NCBI GenBank assembly: GCA_029781975.1
Contig: JAKOVQ010000003.1
Span: forward strand, 62,001-126,000
DNA length: 64,000 nucleotides
Source of the DNA: Acidobacteriota bacterium
GTDB lineage: Bacteria; Acidobacteriota; Thermoanaerobaculia; UBA5066
Direction of reading: 5' to 3'
The translations under genes and the position numbers were made by a program. Below, one piece after another: positions 61,029 through 64,000 of this stretch (position 1 is its first letter; every line of letters begins with the position of its first letter). The notes beneath the pieces are model-generated. The model saw nothing but the letters and a program-made list of their open reading frames with translations. It ran no database searches and was not told where the DNA came from.

Positions 61029-62044
61029 GCGGCGGCCCCGCGTCGCCCCCCGGCTCGCGGAACCGCTTCCTCGCCCAGGCCGGGATCGAGGTGCCGGTCA
61101 TCTGCGGGGCGATGTACCCGTGCAGCAACCCGGAGCTGGTGGCCGCCGTCTCCGAGGCCGGCGGGATCGGGATCGTCCAGCCGCTCTCCCTCGTCTACGC
61201 CCACAAGCTCGAGTTCGGCGCGGGGCTCGAGAGGATCCGGCAGCTGACGAAGAAGCCGGTCGGCCTCAACGTCCTCACGGAGAAGTCGCTCTCGCGCGTC
61301 TACCGCAAGCGGATGGAGTCCTACGTCGACGCCGCGCTGGCGCACGGCATCCGGTTCTTCGTCACCGCCCTCGGCAACCCGACCTGGGTCGTCGAGCGGG
61401 TCGGGCCGCACGGCGGCGTCGTCTACCACGACGTCGTCGACCGGAGGTGGGCCGAGAAGGCGCTGGCCGGCGGCGTGAAGGGGCTCATCTGCGTCAACTC
61501 CCGCGCCGGCGGGCACGCCGGCTCCCGGAGCCCCGAGCACCTCGCCGCCGACCTCGCCGACCTGGGCGTCCCTCTGATCTGCGCCGGCGGCGTCGGGAGC
61601 GAGGAGGGGTTCCGGCGCGCGCTCGCGCTGGGATACGAGGGGGTCCAGATGGGGACCCGCTTCATCGCGACCGACGAGTGCCGGACGCACCCCGACTACA
61701 AGAAGGCGATCCTCGACGCGGGCGAGGACGACATCGTCCTGACCGAGCGGATCACCGGCGTCCCGCTGGCGGTGATCAGGACCCCGTACGTCGAGCGGAT
61801 CGGCGGGAAGGCGGGGCCGGTGGGGCGGCTCCTCCTCAAGGGCCGCAGGACGAAGCACCTGATGCGGGCCTGGTACTCCGTCCGCTCCTTCTGGAAGCTG
61901 AAGGAGGCGGCCTCCCGGGGGAGCTCGACCAGGGACGCCTGGCAGGCGGGGAAGAGCGTGGCCGAGATCCACGAGGTCCTCCCGGCCGCGGAGGTGGTCC
62001 GCAGGCTCGCGGCCGCGATTCCCCCCGCCGCCGCGTCACAATAG
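61025..62044 (+). CDS. NAD(P)H-dependent flavin oxidoreductase / nitronate monooxygenase-like
   Basis: 339 residues, FMN-binding TIM barrel. VPVICGAMYPCSNPELVAAVSEAGGIGIVQP at the N-terminus, GLNVL, CVNSRAGGHAGSRSPEHL, ICAGGVGSEEGFRRAL and EGVQMGTRFIATDEC (phosphate-binding loop) are typical of the 2-nitropropane dioxygenase/enoyl reductase FabK-like family. FabK-type enoyl-ACP reductase activity is possible: the fab operon here has no FabI or FabK gene. The ATG overlaps the preceding stop. Confidence 0.87.
   Translation: MSGGPASPPGSRNRFLAQAGIEVPVICGAMYPCSNPELVAAVSEAGGIGIVQPLSLVYAHKLEFGAGLERIRQLTKKPVGLNVLTEKSLSRVYRKRMESYVDAALAHGIRFFVTALGNPTWVVERVGPHGGVVYHDVVDRRWAEKALAGGVKGLICVNSRAGGHAGSRSPEHLAADLADLGVPLICAGGVGSEEGFRRALALGYEGVQMGTRFIATDECRTHPDYKKAILDAGEDDIVLTERITGVPLAVIRTPYVERIGGKAGPVGRLLLKGRRTKHLMRAWYSVRSFWKLKEAASRGSSTRDAWQAGKSVAEIHEVLPAAEVVRRLAAAIPPAAASQ
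62037..62042 (+). promoter_or_regulatory. -10-like hexamer for a probable leaderless mRNA
   Basis: CACAAT, spanning the end of the preceding gene, with 6 nt to the GTG at 62049. No Shine-Dalgarno between. Co-transcription with the preceding gene remains possible. Confidence 0.35.
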
Positions 62045-62048
62045 GCGC

Positions 62049-63704
62049 GTGACCCGAAGCGCCGCGGCCCGCTCCAGGATCGGCGTCGCGGCGCTCCTCG
62101 CCCTGACGGCCGCGCTCGCCGTCCACGACCTGGGGCGCGACTCGGCGACGGCCGACGAGCCGATCCACGTCGCGGCCTCCGCGTCGCTCGTGCGGGACGG
62201 CACCTGGAGCGTCAACGTCGAGCAGCCCCCGCTGGCCAAGGCGCTCTTCGGCGCCGTGGCCCTCGAGGCCGGCTTTCGCCCGGAGCCGCCCCTCGCCTAC
62301 CGCGACCTCTTCCGGACGGCGCGGGCGCAGCTCTTCGGGACGGGCGCGGGACGGTCGCCGGACCGGGTCCTCCGCGCGGCGCGGCTCGTGACCGTCGGCT
62401 TCCTCCTCGTCCTCGTCGGTGCCGCCGCCGGGGCCGCGGGCGGGGGCGAGGCCGGGCTCCTGGCCGCCGCCCTCGTCGCGGGGCAGACCGCCTTCGTCCC
62501 CCACGGCCACCTCGTCACCACGGACGTTCCCGCCGCGGCCCTCTCGCTCCTCGCCCTCTGGGGGGCGCTCGCCTTCTACGAGCGGCCGCGCCCGCTTCCG
62601 CTCCTCCTCTCGGCCGCGTCGCTCGCCGCGGCCCTCGCGACGAAGCAGTCGGCGGTGGCGTTCCTCGGCCTCCTGCCGCTCCTCGGCGTCCCGGCGTTCC
62701 TCCGGGCGGGCGACCGGCAGGCGCGGCTCAGGATCGCCCTCGGCGCCGTCGCCCTCCCGCTCCTCGCCGTCGCGGGGCTCGCCCTCCTCCTCGCGCCCTG
62801 GGTCGCCTCCGACCCGCCGGGGACGACGGCCTTCCTGGTGCGCCTCTACGGCCTCGCGCCGGCCGACCGGGACCTCGTCCTCGCCGTCGAGCGGGGAAGC
62901 CGGGGCCTCGGCCGCTACCTCCTCTCGTCGCTCTTCGTCCTGCGCCAGACGGAGGCGGGGCGCGCAGCCTTCTTCCTCGGGGAGGTCTGGCAGCGTCCGC
63001 CCGCTCTCTACCACCTCGTCGCCCTCGTGACGAAGTCGCCCCTGCCGTGGCTCCTCGCCGTGACGGCTGGGGGGCTCCTCGCCGCGCGGCGCGGGGCGCC
63101 TCCCCGCGCGCGGCTGCTGCTGGCGGCGGGAGCGGTCCTCTTCCTCGTCTCGCTCCCCGGGCCGCGGATCGGCGTCCGCCACGTTCTCTCGCCGGCGGCC
63201 CTCCTGACGTGCGGGGCGGCCGTGGTCCTCGCTCCCGCGATCCGGAAGCGGGGCGGCGCGCTCGCTCTCGCGGCGACGGCCCTGGTCGTCCTGGCGCCGC
63301 TCGCCGGGGGCCGCTCCCTCGGGAGCTTCGGCCTCGTCGCGCGGGCGTTCCCGTCGCCGCCCGTCGCCGACTCGAACCTCGACTGGGGGCAGGACCTCCT
63401 CCGGCTGCGGGACCTCCTGAAGGCGCGCGGCATCCGCCCGGAGGACGCCGGCGTCGCCTACTTCGGCGGGGACAGCGTCGCCTACCGCATCCCCGGCGCC
63501 GTCGACCTCCTGGAGTCCGACGCGCCGCTCCCGCGCCACGTCGCCGTCTCGCGCCAGCTCCTCCTCACCGGGGCGGGGAGCGTCCTCTTCGCCGACGGCC
63601 GCCCGCGCGCGGCGCGGCTCCTCGCGACGCTCGCGGCGGAGGGGGCGAAGCCGGTCGCACGGGCCGGCGACTCGATCGAGCTCTTCGACCTCGCCCGGCC
63701 GTAG
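62049..63704 (+). CDS. GT39/ArnT-like membrane glycosyltransferase family protein
   Basis: 551 residues with about ten membrane spans. The N-terminal periplasmic loop has the acidic pair in TADEPIHVAAS (catalytic Asp-Glu of the PMT/ArnT fold) and the substrate loop NVEQPPLAKALFG. GQTAFVPHGHLVTTDVPAAALSLLALWG and GVRHVLSPAALLTCG further fit GT39-like polyprenyl-phosphate-sugar transferases. The C-terminal ~120 residues are a soluble alpha/beta part with DSNLDWGQDLLRLRDLL. Donor and acceptor are unknown. The GTG start lies 4 nt after the preceding stop. Confidence 0.82.
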   Translation: MTRSAAARSRIGVAALLALTAALAVHDLGRDSATADEPIHVAASASLVRDGTWSVNVEQPPLAKALFGAVALEAGFRPEPPLAYRDLFRTARAQLFGTGAGRSPDRVLRAARLVTVGFLLVLVGAAAGAAGGGEAGLLAAALVAGQTAFVPHGHLVTTDVPAAALSLLALWGALAFYERPRPLPLLLSAASLAAALATKQSAVAFLGLLPLLGVPAFLRAGDRQARLRIALGAVALPLLAVAGLALLLAPWVASDPPGTTAFLVRLYGLAPADRDLVLAVERGSRGLGRYLLSSLFVLRQTEAGRAAFFLGEVWQRPPALYHLVALVTKSPLPWLLAVTAGGLLAARRGAPPRARLLLAAGAVLFLVSLPGPRIGVRHVLSPAALLTCGAAVVLAPAIRKRGGALALAATALVVLAPLAGGRSLGSFGLVARAFPSPPVADSNLDWGQDLLRLRDLLKARGIRPEDAGVAYFGGDSVAYRIPGAVDLLESDAPLPRHVAVSRQLLLTGAGSVLFADGRPRAARLLATLAAEGAKPVARAGDSIELFDLARP

Positions 63705-63716
63705 CCTCCGGAAAGG

Positions 63717-63750
63717 AAAGGGCCCGGGCGCGTCGCGCTCCGGGCCCTTT
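63717..63750. terminator. Bidirectional hairpin terminator between convergent genes
   Basis: An 11-bp perfect stem aaagggcccgg / ccgggcccttt with a 12-nt loop; it has A's on the left and T's on the right, so it can terminate both the membrane glycosyltransferase gene and the convergent gene cut by the right edge. Confidence 0.75.
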
Positions 63751-63771
63751 CGTGCCGGGGGAGCCGGGGGC

Positions 63772-64000
63772 TCACTTGGCCAGGAGCGTCCTCGGGTCGT
63801 TCGTCGCGTTGTCGATGACCGCCGCGTAGGCCGCGAAGGAGCCGCCCGGCGTCTGGGTGGAGAGGACGAGCTGGGCCTTGCTGACGGCCCCGGACACGCC
63901 CATCGCCTCGGTCAGCGGGCCGAGCTGGGTCATCTGGAGGGAGCCGAGCGAGATGGACTTGGTGGCGAGGACGAAGCTGTTGTCGGAGAGGAGGAGGAGG
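63772..64000 (-). CDS. Secreted/surface protein, C-terminal part only (5' end beyond window)
   Basis: About 75 C-terminal residues are visible in an open frame reaching the right edge, ending SFAAYAAVIDNATNDPRTLLAK. The pattern of beta strands with a VIDNATNDP turn is frequent at the end of secreted beta-sandwich domains in Acidobacteriota-like proteins (from memory of such sequences). A likely complete function cannot be given. Its stop sits 22 nt from the bidirectional hairpin terminator. Confidence 0.7.
   Translation of the reverse strand, partial: LLLLSDNSFVLATKSISLGSLQMTQLGPLTEAMGVSGAVSKAQLVLSTQTPGGSFAAYAAVIDNATNDPRTLLAK

Noticed and set aside
1-64000. CRISPR array, tRNA or rRNA genes
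   Set aside because: No regularly spaced repeats, and no tRNA or rRNA conserved segments were recognised on either strand.

Overview
The window is a GC-rich (roughly 70% or more), densely coded bacterial chromosome segment. I count 56 protein genes (two cut by the window edges) and see no rRNA, tRNA, CRISPR array or complete mobile element. An alternative complex III, a fused CcoN-CcoO cbb3 oxidase, an MtrCAB-type decaheme conduit, Ser/Thr kinase signalling and a Reg_prop sensor kinase together suggest an Acidobacteriota-like heterotroph (Thermoanaerobaculia/Holophagae type). That placement is inference from gene content and composition; no marker gene was searched.

Layout. 1-16.4 kb is one long respiratory operon on the + strand: cbb3 oxidase (ccoNO, ccoQ, ccoP), its maturation genes (ccoG, ccoH, ccoI, ccoS), alternative complex III (actABCDEF), a periplasmic FixH-like protein and a SafE/TauE-type membrane protein. 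16.5-20.1 kb holds an orphan small protein, a CPBP protease, a secreted HExxH metalloprotein and an RsbW/RsbV-type kinase-antagonist pair. 20.1-23.3 kb holds the oddest gene, a methyl-accepting chemotaxis protein fused at its C-terminus to an oligopeptide-binding (SBP_bac_5) domain. A prenyl diphosphate synthase and a membrane alkaline-phosphatase-fold protein follow. 26.2-31.0 kb (- strand) is an exopolysaccharide/O-antigen block with one priming sugar transferase and three GT4 glycosyltransferases. 31.1-37.7 kb is the fatty-acid operon DUF177-rpmF-plsX-fabH-fabD-ybaK-fabG-acpP-fabF, followed by a Ser/Thr kinase-receiver fusion.

39.4-44.9 kb is mixed: an M20 amidohydrolase with a lipoprotein peptide-binding protein, an unrecognised gene, a tiny membrane protein, an NRDE protein and a [2Fe-2S] ferredoxin. 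45.2-50.2 kb is an mtrC-mtrA-mtrB-type extracellular electron transfer operon with a relatively AT-rich, repeat-bearing upstream region and a clear terminator. 50.3-54.9 kb is a MacAB-type efflux cluster (two permeases, ATPase, adaptor), divergent from a 14-blade Reg_prop histidine kinase. A SpoIIE phosphatase, Sua5, a DUF4442 hotdog protein, a nitronate-monooxygenase-like enzyme, a GT39-like membrane protein and a truncated secreted protein close the window.

How the parts may work together (inference). Quinol is oxidised by alternative complex III, which feeds cbb3 oxidase; the decaheme conduit gives an alternative route to extracellular acceptors. The SpoIIE phosphatase could act on the RsbV-like protein encoded 39 kb away. 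At several stand-alone genes a -10-like hexamer lies only 6-7 nt before a GTG start with no Shine-Dalgarno, which points to leaderless transcription.
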